Of a stretch of 64,000 nucleotides of DNA, positions 21,911-33,373 are shown in pieces; position 1 is the first letter of the stretch; each line of letters opens with the position of its first letter. The notes under the pieces are model-generated. The model was not told the origin of the DNA, did no database searches, and saw nothing but the letters and a program-made list of their open reading frames with translations. The DNA is from Cyathus striatus (Eukaryota > Basidiomycota > Agaricomycetes > Agaricales > Nidulariaceae), in the NCBI GenBank assembly GCA_025738555.1, contig JAOVFP010000010.1, forward strand, positions 2,294,001 to 2,358,000. Reading direction: 5' to 3'. The translations under genes were made by a program, and so were the position numbers.

Positions 21911-24730
21911 ATGGCACCCAAAACCCCCAAAGGCGATGCCAGCGACGTTGAAGTCCTTCCAAAGACTCCGACTCAGCAGAGCTACTTTCCGGGGAATGAT
22001 CCCGTTACTCCGACGCCTGGTGGCAACTTTGGTCACGTGGGCGCGATACTAACCGGTTCGGAAAATCCTGAAAATCAACCACCACCTCCAGGCGATAACA
22101 ACCATCCAGCCCCTTTTCATAAGATCCCCAGAGTTCACATCACAACCCCCTCGAACAAATCAACTGCAATGATGTCTCAAGGTGGAAGTGGCATAGTTGG
22201 GTATGTGCACGCTCAATAAGTATATCATTCTCTTGAAATCTAATAGCACTATATCTTTTTAGAAGGGACTTAGGGCTCTTTGTTAGGGATGACATAAAGC
22301 TATCGACCCGTACTCGCGTTCATTTTATTGAATTTTTGAAGGTCATGGTCAAAAAGTGTGCCGTGGACCCCAACGTTGACAAGACATCCCTGCTTAAGAA
22401 CCTCGTCGATGTCACCACGAAGGTATATAACAGTGACGCCTTCAGCGTAGGAAGAGAGAACCTCCGGTTGTAGTGAGTATCTATGATATCAATTGTCTGG
22501 CCTGAGCTAATTCTGTAAAGCTGCGCCAAAAGGGCAGGCGAGAGAACAGGATATCCGTTTTTGCGCGATTGCATGAACAACGCATTTGAACTGTTGCGAA
22601 ATGAAAAAATTAAAGAGCTCAGAGAGCTTTCGAAATACAGCGATATTGTCGCATACGTGAACGATCCCAGGTTTATTCAACACAAATATATTTCCAGTGT
22701 TAAACAGTCTTCTTTCTCACCTGACTTGTGTCTGGTCAGCAGGGCATTAGTCGATTCGAAAAATGCTGGCATTGAAGATGAATCGGAAAAGAATAAATTC
22801 ACAGTTCTATGGACTCAGGCATTTGCTACTGTTGAAGGAAAGCACGTGGGCACGAAGGGATTTTCAAATGTTTGCGAGAAGTATACCGCAAAACCTGCTT
22901 CTGAGGTAAAAGAATATCGTGTCCTTCAGGATAGGATGTTTGAGAAGAATCCACTATGCGCCAGCGCCCTATATTCTTTTGATCCTTCTCTTGGTAAAGA
23001 AGCGGCCCTCACTCACCCTAATGACAGGGTCGATACAGAGCTGGACGCCAGATCCGTTACATCCGAGTCTGATACCAGTCATGCAAGCGTCGAAAGCGCC
23101 AGAGCAAAGGCACAGCTAGCAGAATTATCTGCACAGTCATCAGAACAGTCTAAAATTGACCGCTTTTTGAAGCGCAAAGCCACTGGCCAACCAGAGTCGA
23201 GCAAGCGGGCATCGAAGAAGTCAAATACTTCTGAAACTACTGTTCGTTATGAACTTATGCCAACCGAACAAAATAGTTTATATGGGTTGGAAATGCTCTG
23301 TCGTGGCATTTACTCGTTACATTCTATCAATATTATTATTGTTGGTAAGACAGTTGGTTCTAAAACTCATGAGGCTTTAACTTACTTTCATTTATAGATG
23401 ATCTCGTCTATGTGTGGTGGTATGATCGGCAAAATGTGATTCAGACATCCGGTCTCAATTTTGTCGAAGATATGCCATATTTCATGGCATTGCTGGCAGT
23501 GTTTCAACGTTTCACTTTGGCCGATTGGGGAGTTGAGCCATCTCTTGCTCCCCCTGATATGTTTATTGAAAAAGATAAAGATCCACAACTCCCGGTGAAG
23601 TTCCAGTTCGACCCAAAGATCGTAGTCAGCATCGATCACCCTGGATCATCCAAGCTACCCTTCCGTGGACCTGTGTTGAAAGGTCGTGCTACCTGTATAC
23701 TCAACGCAACCGGTAAATCGGAGTCTGTCATCAAACAGAATTTGGTCATCAAAGCATACTGGCCTGAAACTCGCCGAAGCAACGAAGCGACGATTATCCA
23801 GAAAGCCGTTGATGCTTTAGAAGAATCAAATAAGAAAGATTTGGTTAAGCATCTTCCGAAACTCATCGCATGGAAGGATATAGATTCATCGAATACCCTT
23901 AACATCATGAGTGCGCTAGACAAATCCTCTGACCCCAAGAAGGATCCGGCGCGTATTCTTCGTTTGCTTCTTTTCTGTCGTCTTGTGCCTTTAGAATCGA
24001 TCACCAACGAGGATAAATTTACAAAAGCATGGCTGCACTGTTTTACTTGTAAGTTGCTCCTCGAATTTCGAGCGCTCACAAGAAGCTGACTTCTTTTAAT
24101 CAAGGCCATTATGCTCTATGGGCTAAGGATATTCAACATGGCGACATTAGCGTTTGGAATTTAATGTTGGATCCAGTGGAAGAGTGCGGTGTTCTCAACG
24201 ACTTCGATCTGTCGACGATTAAAGGCTCTTCTGAAAATCGTGGAGGAGAGCGGACCGGAACGCTGCCTTTTATGGCTCGTGATATTCTTACCGACCAATT
24301 TATGATTGGTAATGAAGAGAGGAAGTACGTGTATGAACTTGAATCGTTCGTATGGGTCTTCGCCTGGCTTTGCTTGAGGGGTGTTTCTAAACTGGGTTCG
24401 GGAATGGAATGGCGTAAAGGCGGCTTCCAAGCAGTTAATGGTGCAAAGGGGTTATTCGTTCGTGGAGCCGACAAACTGACGTTTTCCGAGGATGAGCCTT
24501 GCGTATATCCAACTTCCTGGGGAAAGTGCCAAAAGTTGCTTCAACTTTTACGTGACATTGATGACAACCAGGCATTACGGGACAGACTCCGTCTGACAGA
24601 CGAGATCAACAGCCACAGTGTTTATCCAGAGGTCTTCAAGATAATTGAAACAGAGTACACCATCGCAGATTGGCTAAACTTCAAGAGCAGGATCATGAGT
24701 GATGCATTGCAGGAAGCGGAGAACTTGTAG
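21911..24730 (+). CDS. FunK1-type (fungal) protein kinase
   Basis: The exon model is 21911-22200, 22263-22472, 22521-23344, 23398-24048 and 24105-24730; it sums to 2601 nt (866 residues) and all phases agree. The C-terminal half matches the fungal-type kinase family FunK1. The catalytic loop is QHGDISVWNL at about 669-678, with Asp672 and Asn677 in the usual positions but Gly where HRD kinases have Arg. NDFDLS at about 690-695 stands for the DFG block. GTLPFMA and ELESFVWVFAWLCLRG follow, as is typical of the family. The N-terminus is Pro-rich and disordered, and a Ser/Lys-rich linker covers about 370-420. FunK1 genes are expanded in multicellular mushrooms; substrates are unknown. A scrambled copy lies 1.3 kb upstream. 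Activity is plausible but untested given the missing Arg. Confidence 0.9.
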
Positions 24731-26644
24731 TAGTGATTCGTATCACGTACTTATGTAGGAGTACCATAGGCATAAGATGTATTTTTGATTTGTGTATATT
24801 ATGGAATCGCGTTAGCTGAAAGTTGGAACTTGTTCTTTACAAATTGAGACTGAAGGTAATAACATGTTCATAAGTGCTTCATGTAAGCCAAAGACAGGTA
24901 ACGGATAGGTTCTATGCCCGAAGGCAAACCCATTTATCTGAATCCTATATCCATGTGTCAGAAGAGATCGATTGCTATGGTGTTTTATTTAAGTTCATAC
25001 GCATTTATAGTTTATAAAGAGTCATGGTAGAACCCGATTCAGCAGGCATAGTGAATAACAACATGGTGAAGGACCTCCCAACTTCTTCATTGACGAACGA
25101 ATTGTATTAGGTCAAGCATCAATAACCGGTCAAAATGGCGAGGCCTCTTTGCTGAGACACCGGTAAAGAAAATATTACACATCCCCACTGCTGCGAGGTA
25201 ACGCAGTATGCTCCATAGGTCCATCTATGCCCCCGCTAGCTCTGCAGGCTCATACCGACCACTGGAACATTATCGATTTTCTTTGTATCGAAATTACAGT
25301 TCTTGAGATTTTCCGTCTCATTCTATTCTCGGAGGTAAGCGCAACAACAACCTTTTACGGTGAAGTAAGCTCCATAATATCTCTCCTATGTCATATTTCC
25401 GTTGAAAACGGTTTCATAGCGAGGTGCCCAAGTTCAGAATGAAGACTGGAATAAGCTGAGGATGATCCTCGGGGATTGCTTAGCTTCCGACATCTATGAT
25501 GGATAAAATTGAAGAGGAATGATTGAGATGCGGATGAACGATGTGGGTGCTTACTAGGTAAAGTCATCTTGATATGTAAGTGGTATTAACATCTCAGTGC
25601 CCGGGTTATGAGCAGACTGGTATTGGAGAGTGGCAGGTGCCCTTACGCATAGCTTTCGGGAAATCTACTGCGTATGACTAGACTTTGCAATCCTGGCGGG
25701 TTGTGATGCTTGGCGTCAGGCTGTCGGTGTCTGACAGTCGCTGGTAGTGCTTTGTTACTATGTACCTGCAGAATATAACCAGAAAATACCTTTATATCAC
25801 TGATTGGTGCGTCTCTGGAAGTACTAATGTCTCGCTTTTACCAGTGTAGTTACTGTACTAATTCAAATAGTTCGTCACCCTTGGGCCTGCGTGACAGGTC
25901 CAAGTGGCAGGAGCTTTCGTCATACTGCAAAAGCACCGTGACATTTCAGAAATTTCGGCATCTGGTCAAATGTGGGTGCCCCATTCCATCAAATGCCAAT
26001 GATAAACACGGTAGGTTGTGTTAGTCTAATGGTAAGTTGACTGAAAAACGTCAATATAATTCTAAAATAAGTGTTTATCTTTGTCTAACCTCTGGTTCAA
26101 GCCTGAGCCGGAGAAATTTTTTAAATCATACCCACCGGACCTTTCGTCATGTACCTTTGTGATGCGTTACAAAGTACGAAATTTCGTTTCGTCAGGGGGG
26201 GTGCGTTATGCGTGACTGACGAACTATTCGAATTAGTACAGTAGTGCCATTAAGTAATACCTAACTCAAATCGTCGTCAGCTGCGGTCAGCATGATTCAC
26301 AATCTTATCTGGCATGGACCTCCAAAGCAAAGTTCTGTTCTAACCTGTTCTAACTTGCGTCTTCTAGTTTGATGTCCGAGGAACGTTAAAGCCAATAAGG
26401 AGACGGACAGAATAAATGTACTAAATATAAGTAGAATTGGGAGGAATGATATGCGTTTTGGATTCTTCGACAGATGAATGTGAGGCGACTGATGAAATTG
26501 GTCGTGGTCTACGTAAGCAAGTGAAATTATATGTTATGTTTTTGATAATTGCCTGCCAATTGAGACTTAGTCTCTCGGGGCATAGGGGCAATTTCATATG
26601 TGTTTTTACCTTAAGTACCCTACAGTTCTCCATCTCTTCTCTTC
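24731..26644. other. Long intergenic stretch, no supported gene
   Basis: 24733-24820 is the kinase 3' flank. Short frames at 25227-25442 and 25827-26024 carry no motif I recognise. AT/GC content is near the window average and no strong repeat was seen. Confidence 0.45.
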
Positions 26645-26735
26645 GTGTTCTCTTCTACATCTCACAGATAGCTCGATAGGTACTTATTTATTTCTCGTGT
26701 TCTCTTCTACATCTCACAGATAGCTCGATAGTCTT
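26644..26735. repeat. 52-bp spaced direct duplication
   Basis: About 38 bp beginning CGTGTTCTCTTCTACATCTC and ending GATAGCTCGATAG occurs at 26644 and again at 26696, with about 14 bp between copies. Confidence 0.85.
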
Positions 26736-26823
26736 TGACTTCGAGCTTTGCTTTTTCACCCACCCTTCCACTTAACCCTTTTTCTCTACTTTGCATATAT
26801 CGTTATACACTTGTATTTAGCTA

Positions 26824-27180
26824 CTACTCACCTTTGCCGGCTTGAGCTCGGCCCTTCGAAAATCTTTCGAGGGTTCGTGCGAGAGAGCTAGGGTGACCGA
26901 ATATACTTATTCGCACGCAACTCTCTTTAATCTGGTTGAACTCGAAGCTCGCACCTTTTAGCCCTTGTTTACGCCCAGCTTTGCATTCACGAGCAAACCG
27001 TAGATTGCCAGATGGATGATGGCCTTGTGGAGGTGGGATTGGAACCAAATTGCAACAGGCGGGCGGACAGCGGCTCGGAGATACGGCCATCTGGCAGATT
27101 GGCATCACGCGAATCCCGTTACGAGGGGCTAGCCCATATTCCCACGCATCCTTAGTCCACCAGTTCACGCTTTTCCTCAT
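26824..27180 (-). CDS. Doubtful 118-codon ORF of unknown function
   Basis: A GC-richer island within AT-rich flanks keeps a 118-codon frame open on the minus strand. The product is rich in Pro, Arg and Cys and has no signal peptide, membrane segment or motif I recognise. Its Met is followed by WWTKDAWEYGLAPRNG. It might be a decayed gene or a conserved non-coding piece. I list it only because the frame and composition stand out. Confidence 0.2.
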   Translation of the reverse strand: MRKSVNWWTKDAWEYGLAPRNGIRVMPICQMAVSPSRCPPACCNLVPIPPPQGHHPSGNLRFARECKAGRKQGLKGASFEFNQIKESCVRISIFGHPSSLARTLERFSKGRAQAGKGE

Positions 27181-27510
27181 CCAGGCTCTTCGGTTCTCCA
27201 GCCACCACCATCACCAAGCCACCACCATTAACCCTGCCTTTCCAGGACGCACAAATGTCAGTAATAAAACATAAGTGGGTCCATTATATTGCATTCATAT
27301 AGATTTATATATCCTCACAGTCCACTAACAGATTCAAAAGGAGGTATTCAACTGTCCTCGTGGGAGGAACTCGTTGAAAACAGTATAGCATTCTCAGGGA
27401 GACACACGGCTTGAATACGGCGTAGGTCTTTCACCCGGTTATAAAAAGCCCTCAAAGAACCACTACATACGTATGTTATCGACCCATTTGTTTTCCACCC
27501 TAGCTAAATA
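27181..27510. other. Promoter region of the P450 gene
   Basis: A TATA-like element (GGTTATAAAAAG) lies at about 27438, some 70 bp upstream of the ATG at 27511, a usual distance for a fungal core promoter. CT-rich sequence follows it. Confidence 0.5.
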
Positions 27511-29708
27511 ATGGCTCCGATAGGACCCTCAGACCTCCTCATCCTCGCAGGTCTACTCACCAGCGCATACACCATTCCATATAGCGCACCATGGGGGGTA
27601 CTAGACTACACGCTTCTCGCCTTCATCTCCCTCAGCTCAATCTACCTCTTCCGCCGCTTCACTAGCGGGAGCAAGGTCGCACTCACACCTTTGAACGGTC
27701 CACCCAGCCCCAGCTGGTTATTCGGCCATTACAAGACCGTACAAGATTCTGAATCTCCGGGGCAGATATACGAGGGGTGGGAGAGGGAGTACGGCCCTGC
27801 GTATATGATGAAGGGGGGCTTTGGATCGCAGAGGGTTATCATCTGCGATCCGAAGGCGCATGCGCATTTTTATGCGAGGGAGACCTATGGGTATGTCCAG
27901 ACGAAGCTCGCGAGGATTTTTATTCAGAATTTGGTGAGTGGTTAGTCTTATGTGTGTTGGGAGGTGGGCTGATGGGCGGGATAGTTTGGGAGAGGGTTGT
28001 TATGGGCTGAGGGGGATAGTCATAAACGGTACGTTTTTGAACCTCTTTAGTGTGTGATGTAGCTAATAGTGCTGTAGACAACGTAAAGCTCTCACACCAG
28101 CATTCAGCAACGCCGCTATACGTCGTCTAACCGCCGTATTCTACGATTCCGCATACAAGGTCCCTCCACCTTATTCCCATGTCCTCCTGAACTAACCTCG
28201 CACAGATGAAAGCAATATGGGAAACAAAGCTCGACTCATCCCCTGAACAGCTAATCGACGTGCAAACATGGATGAACCGCATCTCGTACGTCCTTCCCTC
28301 CTTCCCTCCTTCCCTCCTACATACTTCCCTACTCACCCTTCCTTAGACTTGACTCAATAGGTATATCCGGCTTCTCACACGACTTCCACGCATTGGACGG
28401 GGCCCACTCACCCGTCGTAGATGTCTTCGAATCCTTCGGCAACACAGACCACTCTTTCCTCTCGCGCCTCATATTCCTCCTAGGCCCCGTCTTTCCCGTC
28501 CTCCAAAAGATCCCCACTGAGCGAGGGCGAATGCTTAAGAGGCTAAGACACACTATGGGTGGAATCGCGGATGTCTTACTAGAGCGGAGTCGGAAGGAGA
28601 AGGAGGGAGGTGGTGCGGATAAGAGTATTATTGGGCTGCTTATTAAGGCTGAGAAGGAGCAGGGTGCTCTGGGGATGAGTCAGGAGGAGATTTTGGCTCA
28701 GATGGTGGGTCTTTTTTTTGTGTTTTTGTGTGAGGATGGGTGCTGATGAAACGAAGAATGTGCTGTTAGTGGCAGGTAAGCTTATCGCTAGTTATCATTT
28801 GATGCTGGATTGACATGATCCGCTCGGGAAGGTTATGAGACGACTTCGAGTATGTATTTTCTTCTATAATTAGTTTCTCTTGACTGACACTGCGATCTAG
28901 TTAGTTTAACTGTACGTCCTCCTCGCATTCCATTTTATCCTTACTAATAAGAAAGCAGTGGGCACTGATAGAACTCTGCCGCAAACCAGAGAAGCAAAAG
29001 CGATTGCGGGAAGAACTTGCCGAGTTTGTGGGTACTGATCCATCCTGGGAACAGCTTAATTCAAGTCTGCCCTACCTCGATGCGGTAGTACACGAAGTAC
29101 TGCGGCTGCACCCGCCTGTAAAGGAGACGAATCGCGTTGTATGTCCCTCCCTCTCCCTCCTTCCTCCCTTTCCCTTCTCTCCACACTCTCATTTCTAACG
29201 AATTGCATAGGCAACAGAAGACGACATAATACCCTTCTCTCGACCCCTAACCACCCGCACAGGGGAAATAATGACACAGTTAATCATCCCCAAAGGCACA
29301 TCTGTTACCGCACCCATAATCTACCTCAACCAAAGTGAAATCTACTGGGGCCCCAACGCGGCGCAGTTTGAGCCGGAGAGGTGGTTAGGCGATGCTCCGG
29401 GCCCGAAGGAGGTCGTTGCGCATCGGCATCTTTTGACGTTTAGTGATGGGCCGAGGATTTGTCTTGGACGGGGGTTTGCGTTGGCTGAGTTTAAGGTGCG
29501 TTTTCTAAGTCTTTGAGTTATGAAGGAGGAAAGGCTGATGTTGGATTGTGTGAAGACGGTTTTGTCGGTTCTTATTCGGAATTATACGTTCGAGTTGCCG
29601 GAGGGTCCGGATACGCCTATTGAGATTCATAGGAGCATTTTGAATCGCCCCAAGTTGAGGGGTATGAAGAGTGCTGTTGTTAATTTGAAGGTTAGGCGGG
29701 CTGAGTAG
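27511..29708 (+). CDS. Cytochrome P450 monooxygenase, microsomal
   Basis: The exon model is 27511-27933, 27985-28028, 28078-28159, 28206-28285, 28347-28704, 28757-28775, 28832-28849, 28901-28911, 28959-29138, 29211-29495 and 29556-29708. It sums to 1653 nt (550 residues), with every phase agreeing. Residues 8-50 are hydrophobic and include an ER anchor. Hallmarks are the I-helix AGYETTS (335-341), the K-helix ExxR EVLR (391-394), FEPERW (458-463), and the heme loop FSDGPRICLGRGFA with proximal Cys489. Length is normal for a fungal P450. The enzyme would use NADPH-P450 reductase electrons to hydroxylate an unknown substrate. Three exons around the I-helix are only 19, 18 and 11 nt long. A broken relative lies at 36957-37305. 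Confidence 0.93.
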
Positions 29709-30180
29709 TGTAATTCCGTGGATGGGTGGTGTGTATATATGTGTATTTTTGATGACTTGGAGGCTTATAAACGAGGTTGTATATGTTGATCCGCTCCATC
29801 AAGCTTCTAACATAAGCTGTGTTTTGAACATTTATATTTTGAATCAACGGATTTTAGTCCTCCTCGGACATTATACAGAAAGACTGCAAGCGGTTGCTGA
29901 AGTCTGCGATTGATCAAGTATGTATTCAGTTTGTCCACTTGACTACCCACGGAAAACTTAACCAACCAAACAGGCTACCCACCGAAAGGTCATGCGAGCC
30001 AGTGCAGGTAATCACGGTACAAGTCGCACGTTTATGGTTGTGGAAGGTGTGGGGGAAACTAGAGGAGGAACTTCCATAGACAATCGCTGCTGCAGACAGA
30101 ACAATTGTCAGAATCGAGGGATTTATGCGCCAGTCACTTACAAACAAACCAGTGATGTGAACCATTAAGTAGGCTGAATA
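29709..30180. other. Intergenic 3' of the P450
   Basis: No gene supported. The short frames here lack domain features. Confidence 0.5.
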
Positions 30181-30420
30181 AAAAGCCTAAGTTAAGCGCA
30201 TCGAGTGAGACGCTCTTCGGATTTGGATAAAAATAACGAAGTTTGATCGACGAAGTTCATATAGTATGTTCCCAATTCTTAGTCCTTTATAGACTGAATA
30301 GTATGGGCACTGGAGATTGCATTAATACCATCGTTCACAGCATTGGAGTAATGGTTGTCCTGTTAGAACGGAAGGATCCGTCAGGCACAGGGTGCTAGGC
30401 CCATGACTCGTGCATGCTAC
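30181..30420 (-). pseudogene. Peroxygenase (UPO) 3'-exon fragment, copy A
   Basis: The plus-strand sequence follows the last exon of the intact peroxygenase gene (about 38395-38660) in the same orientation: GCGCATCGAG, CGGATTTGGATAAA, GACGAAGTTCATATAG, TATGGGCACTGGAGA and CCGTCAGGCA. Substitutions and small gaps destroy the reading frame. The copy sits directly upstream of membrane-protein copy 1, as a sister fragment sits upstream of copy 2, so the two travelled together in a segmental duplication. Confidence 0.75.
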
Positions 30421-30644
30421 ATGTCTTCGAAGCAAGTAAGTATGCTATATATACTTATACTTGTCGAAGCTCGCTCATGAAGCGATCGATAACCAAATGG
30501 CAGCCTGAATTGCGACTGTCTGATAGAAAGTGCCCAAATAGTTCATGATGGTCTCACACACATAACAAGCTTAACTTGCACTGTTTGGTTTGGTGCAATC
30601 GACAGCGCAGTCCCTCTGTGTCTCACATCCATCGTCTCTGCTAA

Positions 30645-30667
30645 ATGCTTCTTCATTTGCTCATTTA
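30645..30667 (+). pseudogene. 5' stub of membrane-protein copy 1, cut off by a transposon
   Basis: ATG at 30645 encodes MLLHLLI, matching MIFHLLF at the start of copy 2 (40896). The next codon is split by the element at 30668. The remainder of the gene resumes at 33374 with the TA target repeated. Confidence 0.75.
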
Positions 30668-33373
30668 CATCAGCAAGTACTGATTATACTACACAGTGCT
30701 ACAGTAGTGCTACAGAGTATTGTATAATGCCATAGCACCATAACAAAGGTGTTCATTTATGTAGTACTACATAGTTATCACTACATGCTATCAAGCACTA
30801 TGGAGACATGGTAGCATGCTATGGAGTGCTATATAACACTGTGGAGGCTTGGCAGTATGCTATGGAAGCTTTAGAATATCCAGGATTACAGCAGGTCCTG
30901 TAGGATTTCCTTGGGATTCTAATGCCTCAGCCAATAGCATCACTCCTTCAGTTATATAAATAAATAAATAAATATATTAAGTAGTTTTAATAGATACAGC
31001 ATCAATAATAATATTCAATGAGAATGATACCCCAAATTGTGCATCCCGTCCAACCCTTCGCGAACAAGATCCTAACGGACACCATGACCTGGCTGAATTG
31101 TCAGTGCCTTGATGTACATTTGCCACTAGAGGGGTTGGAGATGCGGAGGAGGATTATGAGATCGCGCTTTCGAGGGAGGCGGGTGAGGATGCAGAGGAGT
31201 TTGTGTGAAAGGGGGCCTGGGGGTGGCGGGGACATGATAGCCAAGACTGGAGACGCCACACACATGAGTTGGACAGACACGCGTCAGGTGGAAGTTGAGG
31301 AGGAAGGAGGAGCGAAGAGGAAGGGGCTGTATGATGTGGCCTCAATGCTGCACTTGCCGACAGGATGGGCTTCGTCGTCGTCATAATGGTGCAGGGAAGG
31401 AGGGGCTGGATGACGTGCGGTGATTGTTATCACCGGGGACGAGGGAGAAAGGGGGGAGGAAGGGGCTGTATCCAGTGGCGTCGTCATCGTTGTGACGCGG
31501 AGAAGGGAGGAGGGGGGTGGATCGCGTGGCTTTCGCGCTGTTCTTGCCAGCGGCATCGGTCATTGAGGAGGGCAACTTGACGAGATGACGTGGCCATCTA
31601 CGAAGTGTTAAAGCATTGCTTTGAGACCGGATCTGAGAAGTCTCCATTGTAGTCCGCTGCTGAGGAGCAAGCAGAGTGGATGACGAAGTAAGGGTGTCCA
31701 TGACGCCATCTGTAGATACGTTGTCAATGCGAAAGATAAGACTGATGGATGCATACGTAAGGGCTAATGGAGGATACATACCATGACGAGAGCCATTTTG
31801 ATCGTTTGCGAGCAAAGTGTACACAACCTCGATCCCAAATAAAAGAACCTGAGGTTGCATACGTTCGAGCGAAGCGCTTCAACTTGAAGCTTCGCGCAAA
31901 GGAGATGGGGTGGGTGGGAGGGAGATAGAAAGTTCCCAGTGGTCAGCCACCAAACTTTGGTGGTTTCGGATAGAGCAAAAGTGGCCGATAAGATTGACCG
32001 AAACAGGAGGGTAGAGGAGTTCTCGAGAGAGGGATGGAAAGGAGGTACTGTTTCTTCGATAGGCCTTGAGGTATTGAAGGTGACGGATGAAAAGGAGAAA
32101 ATCCCTCACTTGGCGAAGCTGTAGGGGACGTGAGATAGCAAGCGAGGGTGGGGCGTGATGAAGAAGGTGGCTTACTTGGCTCCACGTTCGTTGAATAGGA
32201 TGTCGAGGTGTTGCGGTGGGAGGGGATGGACGTTGAGGTGGTGGGGGTTGAGGCGGCGTTGTCAGGTATTGTCGAGGTGGTGGCGTGATGTGGCGTCGAT
32301 GGCTTGAGGGTGCTGGTGTCCTTGATGATGCGGTGGGGACAGGAACGTTGAGATGGGGGATAGCGGGGTGGGTGACTTGACAGTGAACTAGTGACGTCGG
32401 AGAATGCATGTCATGGACGTTGCAATAGGTGTTGCGCTGCGGACATGTTGAGCGCGTGGTGCCCATCGTCCGTTTGCACCTAATATACCCCGCTTCGCCT
32501 CGGCTTCAAGCGCCCTACACCTCTCTACACGGACCAGCACCAAGCGAACTCGTCCAGCGCCGCTCCAACTCGCACCACCCATTACCCTTTCCCACTGCTC
32601 CCTTCCATCCTTATACCGTTTCGGTCTTCCTTTGTTTTTGTTAGTCTTGGTGCGTCGCTGGTCCCTTGCGGCTTGCCGACATGCTGTTGGTGGGGGTTAT
32701 GGGGGGATTGGGCCGCATTGCGCAGTAGATGACGCTGCCCCCCCGCTGAATCTTCTTTATTCGTGCGACGAAGGGAGAAAGTGGTGGGGAGGAGAGGAGA
32801 GGCCGGGAGGAGAGGCAAAGAGGAGAGGCGGGGAAGAGAGATGGGGAAGAGAGGTGGACGATGTTCGTTGATGCGTTCAACTAAGCGCGTTCTCATGCAC
32901 GTGATCATAAACCATGAGATCAAATGAGGGGGGAAGAGCAGGGTGTGCTGTAACGGAGCGGAGAGTTGAATTTTAAGTAATATGTAGCAGATTTGTGGGT
33001 ATTACCAACTACATACAAGTTTCAACTATTAAAGTTAGTAGTGCTGTATAATACTACATATCATACTAGATAGATCACAAATCGTTACAGAGCACTTGAG
33101 TTGAACTGTATAGAATTACATTGTGTACTACTTACATTATAAACTATTGCATAGCACTTGGAAACTATATAGTACTTTATAGCATACTAATTACATTATA
33201 TATTGCTACAGATTGCTCATAAATTGTAGAGATCTATACAGCACAGTAATTAAATTACAGACTGCTACAAACCACTATATAGTGACTTTGGCTAATTTGA
33301 AAAGTTATACATGTTACAAGGATTCATATACATACTATAGTATGCTATATGCAAAAACCAGTGCTTGCTGATG
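30668..33373. mobile_element. 2.7-kb TA-flanked DNA transposon, probably non-autonomous
   Basis: Both ends are inverted copies of CATCAGCAAGYACTG, and TA is found directly outside each end (30666-30667 and 33374-33375). Comparison with membrane-protein copy 2 shows that removing the element and one TA restores the expected exon, so the borders are firm. The TA target fits the Tc1/mariner/pogo group, but no transposase is seen. The outer 300-400 bp are AT-rich with many TAGCAC / GTGCTA sub-terminal motifs. The centre (about 31020-32930) is GC-rich and low-complexity (GGAGG/CCTCC runs) and looks like captured host DNA. Confidence 0.8.

Noticed and set aside
25995..26130. Possible tRNA gene: TTAGTCTAATGGTAAG resembles an A box and CTGGTTCAAGCC a B box
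   Set aside because: Acceptor ends do not pair, the spacing is too long and the B box has a mismatch.
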